DNA from: Proteiniphilum sp.
GTDB taxonomy: Bacteria > Bacteroidota > Bacteroidia > Bacteroidales > Dysgonomonadaceae
NCBI GenBank assembly: GCA_031255275.1
Contig: JAIRSV010000098.1
Coordinates: 1 to 14,437, forward strand
Length of the DNA stretch: 14,437 nt
Direction: 5' to 3'
A model generated the notes under the pieces. It saw only the letters and a list, made by a program, of their open reading frames with translations, did no database searches and had not been told where the DNA came from. This document shows, piece after piece, positions 1 through 6,154 of this stretch. The first letter of the stretch is position 1; the number at the start of each line of letters is the position of its first letter. Both the position numbers and the translations under genes were made by a program.

Positions 1-76
1 GCGATAGCGCATTGTTACATTGCCTCTTCGTGACACACCCCCAACCCCCTCTCAAGAGGGGAGCTTGCGCTATCGC
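1..76. repeat. Inverted repeat enclosing a GC-rich hairpin
   Basis: The first ten bases (GCGATAGCGC, 1-10) are exactly complementary to 67-76 (GCGCTATCGC). Between them lies a second hairpin, CCCCTC (46-51) with GAGGGG (56-61) and a TCAA loop, preceded by two C5 runs. I see no start codon with a plausible protein here. The nested arrangement looks like a palindromic intergenic repeat unit of the kind scattered in Bacteroidota genomes. Its left limit may lie outside the window, so the full unit size is unknown. That it is a dispersed repeat is inference. Confidence 0.5.
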
Positions 77-145
77 GCTCTGGGAGCGGATTTCTTTGCT
101 AATTGTCTGCACTGTGATTTATGTGATTGCTCTACCAACAACATA

Positions 146-264
146 CCGTCGCTACGCGACGGCCATATATATAATGTACAGGGCAAGGCCATGCCTTGCC
201 CTGTTCTCTTTATCGTTCGTCGGGGCGGGTGCTCCCGCCCCTTGCCACTCGGGCGCTCCCCGAG
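146..264. repeat. Cluster of four consecutive hairpins
   Basis: Four perfect stem-loops follow one another. They are 146-152 with 156-162 (CCGTCGC, loop TAC); 178-189 with 193-204 (12-bp stem ACAGGGCAAGGC, loop CAT); 222-229 with 234-241 (GGGGCGGG, loop TGCT); and 248-253 with 259-264 (CTCGGG, loop CGCTC). The 12-bp stem is followed by TCTCTTT, so it could also terminate transcription entering from the left. The segment holds no credible gene: its open frames give low-complexity, unrecognisable peptides. Repetitive extragenic palindromes or a multi-hairpin end of an upstream transcript are both possible. Confidence 0.6.
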
Positions 265-303
265 CTGGTTGTTTCCGCTTCTCCGGTACGGGCTACGCAA
301 CAT

Positions 304-372
304 TTTCAACTTTCAACTGTCAACTTTCCATTAATGAAGCATCATCACATGAACTTTCCACTTTCCACTTCC
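304..372. repeat. Short CAACTTTC/CCACTTTC direct repeats
   Basis: The segment repeats TTTCAAC (304-310, 311-317), GTCAACTTTCCA (319-330) and GAACTTTCCACTTTCCACTT (351-370). Similar T/C/A-rich intergenic repeats are common in Bacteroidota genomes. It lies just upstream of the rpsA promoter and shows no coding potential. Its function is unknown. Confidence 0.45.
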
Positions 373-379
373 GAAATAG

Positions 380-410
380 TTGGTTATTAATAAAAAACAG
401 ACTACCTTTG
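380..410 (+). promoter_or_regulatory. Probable rpsA promoter (Bacteroidota type)
   Basis: A perfect -7 element TACCTTTG (403-410, consensus TAnnTTTG) is preceded at 19 bp by TTGG (380-383), one base off the -33 TTTG consensus. A start near 416-420 would leave a 5' leader of about 50 nt before the rpsA ATG. The match to the known Bacteroidota primary-sigma promoter form is good; use in the cell is inference. Confidence 0.6.
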
Positions 411-470
411 CACCGTTTTTTAACAACATAATGTCTCACATATTTAATTGAAAATTATTATTCACAACAA

Positions 471-2828
471 ATGACGGAAAATGTAAACAATGTGGCTCCA
501 ATAGAAGATTTCAACTGGGCCGCCTATGCCGAAGGAGAATCCTACAGCCGGGAAAGCAGAGAAAAGCTTACCGAAAGTTACGACAGTACCCTGAACAAAA
601 TCAACGATAAAGAGGTGGTGACAGGCACCGTAACCTCCATGAACAAACGCGAAGTAGTCGTAAATATCGGATACAAATCAGACGGCGTAGTCTCAATGAC
701 CGAATTTCGATATAACCCCTCCCTGAAGATCGGCGACGAAGTGGAAGTATATATCGAAAGCCAGGAAGACAAAAAGGGACAACTGATCCTCTCACACAAA
801 AAAGCACGCGCCTCCCGCTCCTGGGACAGGGTCAACGCCGCGCTCGAAAACAACGAAATAATCAACGGATACATCAAATGCCGCACAAAAGGCGGTATGA
901 TCGTCGACGTATTCGGCATCGAAGCCTTCCTCCCCGGATCGCAGATAGACGTGAAACCCATTCGTGACTACGACATATTCGTCGACAAAACAATGGAATT
1001 CAAAGTAGTCAAAATCAACCCCGAATACAAAAACGTCGTAGTATCCCACAAAGCCCTGATCGAAGAAGAACTCGAACAGCAAAAGAAAGAGATCATCGCC
1101 AAACTCGAAAAAGGACAAGTCCTCGAAGGCCTCGTCAAAAATATCACCACCTACGGCGTCTTCGTCGACCTGGGCGGCGTAGACGGCCTCATCCACATCA
1201 CCGACCTCTCCTGGGGCCGCATCCAGCACCCGGACGAAGTCCTGAAACTGGATGACAAAATCAACGTCGTAATCCTCGACTTCGACAACGAGAAAAAACG
1301 AATCGCCCTCGGCATGAAACAGCTCACCCCCCATCCCTGGGATTCGCTGAGCGAAAGCCTCAAAGTAGGCGACATCGTCAAAGGAAAAGTAGTCGTCATC
1401 GCCGACTACGGCGCCTTCGTCGAAATAGCCCCCGGCGTAGAAGGCCTCGTCCACGTCTCGGAAATGAGCTGGACACAACACCTTCACAGCGCACAGGAAT
1501 TTATGACCGTCGGCGAAGACCTGGATGCCGTCATCCTCACCCTCGACCGCGAAGAACGTAAAATGTCCCTCGGCGTCAAACAGCTGAAACCCGATCCCTG
1601 GGAAAATATCGGACAGAAATACCCCGTCGGCAGCACCCACACCGCCACCGTACGCAATTTCACCAACTTCGGCGCCTTCGTCGAAATCGAAGACGGCGTG
1701 GAAGGACTGATTCACATCTCCGACCTCTCCTGGACAAAGAAAATCAAACACCCCAGCGAAGTAACCGAAATCGGCGCCCCCATCGAAGTACAGGTACTCG
1801 ACATCGACAAAGAAAACCGTCGCCTGAGCCTCGGTCACAAACAACTGGAAGAAAACCCCTGGGACGTGTTTGAAACCATCTTCACCACAGGCTCCATCCA
1901 CGAAGGAACCATCATCGAGCTGCTCGACAAAGGCGCCGTCATCTCCCTGCCCTACGGCGTGGAAGGATTCGCCACCCCCAAGCACCTCGTGAAGGAAGAC
2001 AACTCGCAGGCACAACTGGACGAAAAACTGGAATTCAAAGTCATCGAATTCAACAAAGACTCCAAACGCATCATCGTCTCCCACAGCCGCATCCACGAAG
2101 ACAAAACCGGAGATACCGCCCGGAAAAAAAGCATCAAACGCCCCGGACGCAAAGACAGCAGCAACGACACCGCATCCACCACCCCGGTAATGGAAAAAAC
2201 CACGCTGGGAGACATCGAAGAACTGGCCGCACTGAAAGAAAAGTTCGACAGCCAGAAACTGGAAGCCCTCAATAAAAAGGCAAAACAGGAAGAAGCCGCC
2301 CGGGAAGCCCGCATCGCCAGAGCCGCCGAAGCCAAAGCCGAACAGAAACCGGGCAGAGTCAAAACTGCGAAAACAAAAACCAGAAGCGAAGCAACAAAGG
2401 CCACATCCGCCGACGCCACAGCCGACGCCACATCCGACGCCACCGACGCCAAAGCCGAAACCGTCGAAGTGAAAGCCGAAACCGTCACCCCCGTCGAAGC
2501 GAAAGCCGCCGAAGCCGTCGAAGTGAAAGTTGAAGCAGCAGAAGTGAAAGTCGAAGTCGCCGAAGTGAAAGCCGAAGCAGCCGAAGCCGCCGAAGTGAAA
2601 GCCGAAGCCGCCGAAGTGAAAGCCGAAGTCGTCGAAGTGAAAGCCGAAGCAGCAGAAACCGCCGACGCAGCAGAAACCGCCGAAGTGAAAGTCGCCGAAG
2701 CCACCGCCGACGCACCCGCCGAAGAAGCGAATGTGCCGGAAGCCATCGCCGACGACAGGGCCGAAACCGCCGAAGCTCCGAAACCCGAAACGGAAAATCC
2801 CGAAACGGAAAGACCCGAAGCGGAATAA
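471..2828 (+). CDS. rpsA: 30S ribosomal protein S1 with long C-terminal tail
   Basis: Ribosomal protein S1 binds mRNA on the 30S subunit and helps initiation, which matters in Bacteroidota where Shine-Dalgarno pairing is weak. The 785 residues hold six S1 (OB-fold RNA-binding) domains at about 47-113, 129-195, 214-284, 300-371, 386-457 and 473-541. Domains 3-5 carry the clear pattern G-x-FV-x-(6)-G-(L/V)-(I/V)-H, as in YGVFVDLGGVDGLIHITDLSW. A motif GDIEELAALKEKF follows at 580-592, near where I would expect such a protein to end. The remaining ~190 residues are low-complexity Ala/Glu/Val/Lys with eight EVK motifs between about 666 and 740, then an acidic Pro/Glu end. The ATG at 471 has no strong ribosome-binding site, as is usual in this phylum. 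The gene has its own promoter (380-410) and terminator (2853-2897), so it is probably monocistronic. Confidence 0.96.
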   Translation: MTENVNNVAPIEDFNWAAYAEGESYSRESREKLTESYDSTLNKINDKEVVTGTVTSMNKREVVVNIGYKSDGVVSMTEFRYNPSLKIGDEVEVYIESQEDKKGQLILSHKKARASRSWDRVNAALENNEIINGYIKCRTKGGMIVDVFGIEAFLPGSQIDVKPIRDYDIFVDKTMEFKVVKINPEYKNVVVSHKALIEEELEQQKKEIIAKLEKGQVLEGLVKNITTYGVFVDLGGVDGLIHITDLSWGRIQHPDEVLKLDDKINVVILDFDNEKKRIALGMKQLTPHPWDSLSESLKVGDIVKGKVVVIADYGAFVEIAPGVEGLVHVSEMSWTQHLHSAQEFMTVGEDLDAVILTLDREERKMSLGVKQLKPDPWENIGQKYPVGSTHTATVRNFTNFGAFVEIEDGVEGLIHISDLSWTKKIKHPSEVTEIGAPIEVQVLDIDKENRRLSLGHKQLEENPWDVFETIFTTGSIHEGTIIELLDKGAVISLPYGVEGFATPKHLVKEDNSQAQLDEKLEFKVIEFNKDSKRIIVSHSRIHEDKTGDTARKKSIKRPGRKDSSNDTASTTPVMEKTTLGDIEELAALKEKFDSQKLEALNKKAKQEEAAREARIARAAEAKAEQKPGRVKTAKTKTRSEATKATSADATADATSDATDAKAETVEVKAETVTPVEAKAAEAVEVKVEAAEVKVEVAEVKAEAAEAAEVKAEAAEVKAEVVEVKAEAAETADAAETAEVKVAEATADAPAEEANVPEAIADDRAETAEAPKPETENPETERPEAE
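2466..2690 (+). repeat. Degenerate in-frame 21-bp repeats encoding EVKAEAA-like heptads
   Basis: Within the rpsA tail, codons for E-V-K-(A/V)-E-(A/V)-(A/V) recur, often in a 21-bp spacing built from GAAGTGAAAGCCGAAGC. Eight EVK units occur between residues 666 and about 740, with irregular insertions (for example AEAAEVK, AETADAAETA). The DNA is repetitive enough for slippage or unequal recombination while staying in frame. The peptide is charged and likely disordered or helical. Confidence 0.75.
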
Positions 2829-2852
2829 GCATATTTTGCCATACACAATGTG

Positions 2853-2897
2853 AAAGACTGTCCGGGAACATATTCTCCGGGCAGTCTTTTTTATTTT
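2853..2897 (+). terminator. Rho-independent terminator of rpsA
   Basis: A 13-bp stem, AAAGACTGTCCGG (2853-2865) with CCGGGCAGTCTTT (2877-2889), including one G-U pair, has an 11-nt loop and runs into TTTTTTATTTT (2887-2897). It begins 25 bp after the rpsA stop codon. Confidence 0.85.
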
Positions 2898-2961
2898 CCG
2901 GAACAGTCAGGCACCCCGATGTAAGAAAATCCACCCCTCCACCCCCGTCACCTATTTTCCC

Positions 2962-2969
2962 TATCTTTG
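2962..2969 (+). promoter_or_regulatory. Possible -7 element for the YhcC-type gene
   Basis: TATCTTTG matches the Bacteroidota -7 consensus TAnnTTTG exactly and sits 21 bp upstream of the chosen ATG (2991). No good TTTG lies 19-21 bp further upstream. If used, it rules out the in-frame TTG at 2967 as a start, because that codon lies inside the element. Confidence 0.4.
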
Positions 2970-2990
2970 CAGTTATTACAGAAAACAGGC

Positions 2991-4028
2991 ATGAATCCCC
3001 AAAAACCATATCGCGATTTCGCAGAATTTCTCCGGACAATATTCCCCTTCAAAGTACAGAAGATCTCCGTCAACGCCGGCTTCACCTGTCCCAACCGCGA
3101 CGGCAGCAAAGGTCGGGGCGGATGTACCTACTGCAACAACCGCAGCTTCAGCCCCGGATACGGCAACCCTTCCCGAAGCGTTCGCGAACAGATGAACGAT
3201 GGCATAACCTTCTTCTCGCGCAAATACCCGGAGATGAAATACCTGGCCTATTTTCAGTCCTACACCGGCACGTACGGCAATCCGGAAACCCTTATCGCCA
3301 GGTATGAAGAAGCACTCACCTGTCCCGGCGTCGTCGGGCTGATCGTGGGTACCCGTCCCGACTGCGTACCCGACGCGCTGCTCGACTGTTTCGAAGCGCT
3401 CGGCAAAAAGACATTCGTCATGCTGGAATACGGCGTGGAGTCGACGCTGAACAGAACACTGGACAGGATAAACCGGCAGCACAGCTACGAAGAGTCGGCA
3501 GAGATGATCCGGAAGACGGCCGCACGGAATATTGCAACCGGCGCCCATGTCATACTCGGACTTCCGGGCGAGACCACGGACGAAATTCTCTCCCATGCCG
3601 GCACGCTATCCCGTCTTCCTCTGACGGCGTTGAAACTGCATCAGCTGCAAATCATCAAAGGGACGGTTATGGCAGAAGAGTTCCGGTTAAAGCCCGAATC
3701 GTTTCACCTCTTCTCGCCGGATGAGTACGTCGATCTGTGCGTAGACTTCGCCGAACGGCTGAAGCCGGACATCTGTATTGAGCGATTCACGTCACAGTCA
3801 CCCAAAGAACTGCTGATTGCGCCCGCGTGGGATCAGAAGAATTATGTGATAACGGAAAAAATAGTGAAACGCTTTCGCGAAAGGGCTACCCGGCAGGGAC
3901 GGTTATACGGTCAACAGCCGGATGAAGGGGTGAAAGGAGCAGTCACATCCTGTAATTCCAGCTCCGCCGCGCATACTTCTCCCGCTGCAGCGCCACTGTC
4001 CCCGCCCTCTCTTCATCGCCGAAAGTGA
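2991..4028 (+). CDS. YhcC-family radical SAM protein (TIGR01212 type)
   Basis: This is a radical SAM protein of the E. coli YhcC family, whose substrate is not established as far as I know. Its Fe-S motif is the family's long-spaced form: Cys33, then 11 residues (PNRDGSKGRGG), Cys45, two residues, Cys48. The surrounding NAGFTCPNRDG, YFQSYTGTYG, GTRPDC and LGLPGE segments are family hallmarks. I chose the ATG at 2991 (MNPQKPYRDFAEF) over the in-frame TTG at 2967. The conserved body ends around residue 306 (QGRLYG); about 38 further residues (Ser/Ala/Pro-rich) look unconserved and overlap the last 86 bp of lplA on the other strand. The most likely explanation is that an original stop was lost and the frame now reads into its neighbour. 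It follows the rpsA terminator and seems to be transcribed alone. Confidence 0.92.
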   Translation: MNPQKPYRDFAEFLRTIFPFKVQKISVNAGFTCPNRDGSKGRGGCTYCNNRSFSPGYGNPSRSVREQMNDGITFFSRKYPEMKYLAYFQSYTGTYGNPETLIARYEEALTCPGVVGLIVGTRPDCVPDALLDCFEALGKKTFVMLEYGVESTLNRTLDRINRQHSYEESAEMIRKTAARNIATGAHVILGLPGETTDEILSHAGTLSRLPLTALKLHQLQIIKGTVMAEEFRLKPESFHLFSPDEYVDLCVDFAERLKPDICIERFTSQSPKELLIAPAWDQKNYVITEKIVKRFRERATRQGRLYGQQPDEGVKGAVTSCNSSSAAHTSPAAAPLSPPSLHRRK

Positions 4029-4698
4029 CGGCAGAGTTCACACCCTCCGGCAGTCCGAGCTGACGGGCTAACCGACGGAAAAACCGTCCGGCCTCCGGAG
4101 CATACCCCCGTGCTTCCAGATACGGACGGATGTTCCGCACGGGACTGGGCGTGGAAGGCGTCGCCCTTCCGGTCGCGTCCCGTCGCCGTCCGGGGTTCAG
4201 CGCGCCGGAGAGCATCCGCAGATCGACATCATAGAGCAGCGTACCGTGGTGCATCTCCCGCCCGCGAGACAGGTGAGAGGCCGTCCCCGACACCTTGCAC
4301 CCTTCGAGCCACAGATCTTTCCGCACTCCCGCCGCGACGGGAACGCCCAGGGCGTGAAGCGCCTCCGTCACGGGATCGAGGAAGCGGCCGCCGAGCGGAT
4401 CCCCCGTCTTCCCGCCGATAAAGCTGTAATTGAGATTTCCGGTATCGTGATACACAGCCCCTCCGCCCGACAGTCGCCGCAGGATCGGGATACTGTGTCC
4501 GGCGCAGAAATCCGGATCAACCTCGTTCAGCGCCGCCTGATTGGATCCGATGACCACGCAGGGAGCGTTGACGTAAAGCAGCAGAAAATTGTCCTCCCTT
4601 TGTGAGAAGAGATATTCCTCGGCCGCCAGGTTGAATGACGGCGAGGTCGAGCCGGTCAGGATGATACTCCTCGGACGGGAGGAGGGAGTGGAATTCAC
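3943..4698 (-). CDS. lplA: Lipoate--protein ligase A, short form
   Basis: The enzyme activates lipoate with ATP and attaches it to the lipoyl-domain lysine of 2-oxoacid dehydrogenases or glycine cleavage H protein, in the cytoplasm. The 251 residues contain FNLAAEEYLF (22-31), the substrate-site motif RRLSGGGAVYHDTGNLNYSFI (74-94) and the lysine motif GCKVSGTAS with Lys135 in the position of E. coli Lys133. The end, EKYARRSWNYR, resembles the usual catalytic-domain end. The separate C-terminal accessory domain of E. coli LplA is absent, which is common in short ligases. The start is GTG at 4698, inside a four-base GTGA overlap with the stop of the LacI-type gene, so the two are probably translated in sequence from one transcript. 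No in-frame ATG lies in the first 25 codons. An octanoyl/lipoyl transferase of the same fold is possible but less likely. Confidence 0.9.
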   Translation of the reverse strand: MNSTPSSRPRSIILTGSTSPSFNLAAEEYLFSQREDNFLLLYVNAPCVVIGSNQAALNEVDPDFCAGHSIPILRRLSGGGAVYHDTGNLNYSFIGGKTGDPLGGRFLDPVTEALHALGVPVAAGVRKDLWLEGCKVSGTASHLSRGREMHHGTLLYDVDLRMLSGALNPGRRRDATGRATPSTPSPVRNIRPYLEARGYAPEAGRFFRRLARQLGLPEGVNSAVTFGDEERAGTVALQREKYARRSWNYRM

Positions 4699-5768
4699 GG
4701 TGCAAAGTTAAACCGGTTGTAATACCCGACGGTCTCGCGGGTCAGAATGTCGAGCTGCGTATAATTTTCCACCCTCACGGGCTTGCGATACACCAGATAT
4801 TCAATCAGCGTCTTCATCGCCAGGAAGCCCTGGTGTTCCGGCTCCTGTCCGATCAGGAAGTCAATGCTGCCGTTTTGCAGTCCCTGCGCATTGGTCGCCG
4901 TGAGGTCGAGGCAAACCAGCTTTATGTCGCTGATGCCGTTTCTGGAAAAATAGTCCGCCACGATCCCGCCGCGCGAATTGAGCGCTACCACTCCGCCGAT
5001 ATTGCGGTAGGTGCGGAAGAACTGTGCCAGCAGATCGTCAGACTTTTCGGGTTCCGTGGCGCTGAAGAGCATTTTCCGTATGGCGTTCGGGATCTTCCGT
5101 TCCGCCAGATAATCGTCAAAACCCTGTTTCCTCAGCACGCTCGTGTTGGCGCTTTCGTCGCCCCTTCTCATCGCCTGCAGCATCCCTATGTCGCTGCCGG
5201 GAGGGGTGATCGACGTAATCAGCCTGGCCAGCAGGTAGCCGCAGACATAATGGTCGGACGTGAAGAAGGAGAGGGGAGTCGTCTCCTCCAGCGGGGAATC
5301 GACAAAGAGATAGGGAATCCCCTTATCGCCGAGGCGCCGGCACAGGCGGACGGTCTCCTTCTTGAACGTGGGGCCGATAATAACCGCATCGGCATCGGAG
5401 GCCATCCCCCCGATCCGGCCGTAGACCTCGCGGCAGGAATAAATATCGTACTGATTGTAGGTATGTACCTGACATTCCACCCGGATATTCTCGAACTCCT
5501 CCAGTGCATGTCTGATGCCGGAGTGAATGCTCTCCCAGTATTCCCCCTCCAGGGCGTCGGGAGTTGTGATGATCGCCCTGTACTTTCTCTTCAGCGACAG
5601 GCCCGAAACGTGGATATTCGGTTTGTAGCTGACTCTCTTCAGCACCTCTTCCACGGCCATGCGCGCTTCTTCCGAGACGTTTCCCCTGTTGTGCAGTATC
5701 CGGTCTACCGTGCCGGCCGAAACGCCTGACATTGCGGCAATATCTTTTATGCGAATTTTCCGTTGCAT
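4695..5768 (-). CDS. LacI-family transcriptional regulator
   Basis: This is a sugar-responsive DNA-binding regulator of 357 residues. The N-terminal helix-turn-helix is clear (IRIKDIAAMSGVSAGTVDRI, residues 6-25), followed by the hinge region at about 47-58 (YKPN). From about 62 a periplasmic-binding-protein-like effector domain follows; features include TPDALEGEYW, DADAVIIGPT, YLFVDSP, GGVVALNSRGG and the late GLQNGSIDFLIGQEP segment typical of these sensors. It is divergent to the lipoprotein/GH127 operon across a 386-bp gap, so that operon is its most likely target, with a sugar released by those enzymes as ligand (inference). Its TGA overlaps the GTG start of lplA. I could not find a convincing LacI-type operator by eye. 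Whether it represses or activates cannot be read from sequence. Confidence 0.92.
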   Translation of the reverse strand: MQRKIRIKDIAAMSGVSAGTVDRILHNRGNVSEEARMAVEEVLKRVSYKPNIHVSGLSLKRKYRAIITTPDALEGEYWESIHSGIRHALEEFENIRVECQVHTYNQYDIYSCREVYGRIGGMASDADAVIIGPTFKKETVRLCRRLGDKGIPYLFVDSPLEETTPLSFFTSDHYVCGYLLARLITSITPPGSDIGMLQAMRRGDESANTSVLRKQGFDDYLAERKIPNAIRKMLFSATEPEKSDDLLAQFFRTYRNIGGVVALNSRGGIVADYFSRNGISDIKLVCLDLTATNAQGLQNGSIDFLIGQEPEHQGFLAMKTLIEYLVYRKPVRVENYTQLDILTRETVGYYNRFNFAP

Positions 5769-6154
5769 GTTTTATTCAGATGATGTTTGTCGCTGCAAAG
5801 AAACAAATTAATTTCCAATTGTCCGTCCGCTGCGCTTCGCGTTATTCTGAGGCTGTTCGGTGCAGAGCGCCGGTGGAAAGGAATTTCGGCAGAGCGCCGG
5901 AATCCTCCGCGTCGGGGGAAGAAAAAGCCATAGAATAATGTGAAGCACCGGCCGAAATGAGGGAAAAAACAGTGAAAATGAACATTTGACCGGTTTTTTA
6001 CCTATTTTGGGACGTTTGTTTTATGGAAATTGCAAATAAAAACGGTTCTTTGCCGAAAGGTTTGCGAAAGGTACGGATGATACGCCGATTTTTTTCACCG
6101 TTCGGAAACCTGCTATGTATAATCTATAATGTGTAATATTTAAAAGTAAAGAAA
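5769..6154. promoter_or_regulatory. Divergent intergenic region between regulator and glycoside operon
   Basis: These 386 bp separate two divergent genes and must contain both promoters. TTTG occurs at 5985-5988 and 6015-6018, but no TAnnTTTG follows at correct spacing. On the minus strand the nearest candidate is CAAATTAA (5803-5810), one base off, with no good partner. Two TATAAT boxes (6118-6123, 6125-6130) sit just before the lipoprotein start, though this sequence is not the usual Bacteroidota promoter. The part nearest the operon (about 5980-6150) is AT-rich, while 5820-5930 is GC-rich. No gene is supported here. Confidence 0.5.
5862..5900. repeat. 12-bp direct repeat between regulator and operon
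   Basis: GCAGAGCGCCGG occurs exactly twice, at 5862-5873 and 5889-5900, with start points 27 bp apart. The repeats lie in the divergent promoter region, nearer the regulator gene. They could be paired protein-binding sites or a chance GC-rich duplication. Confidence 0.4.

Noticed and set aside
12..431. Open frames of 60-139 codons in the first 430 bp
   Set aside because: They run through hairpins and repeats and give peptides without recognisable features; the region is better read as non-coding.
792..2846. Very long open frame (684 codons) opposite rpsA, and a second one at 1952-2848
   Set aside because: Both lie wholly antisense to a certain gene. Their Phe/Gly/Asp-rich and Ser/Ala-rich products mirror the biased codons (GAA, GCC, GTC, AAA) of rpsA and have no domain character.
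2967..2990. Upstream TTG start for the YhcC-type gene adding eight residues
   Set aside because: The codon lies inside the probable -7 promoter element, and the ATG at 2991 gives the normal family N-terminus.
6118..6130. Two TATAAT boxes as sigma-70 -10 elements for the lipoprotein gene
   Set aside because: Bacteroidota primary promoters use TAnnTTTG; the boxes are likely chance in AT-rich DNA, and no -35 partner is seen.
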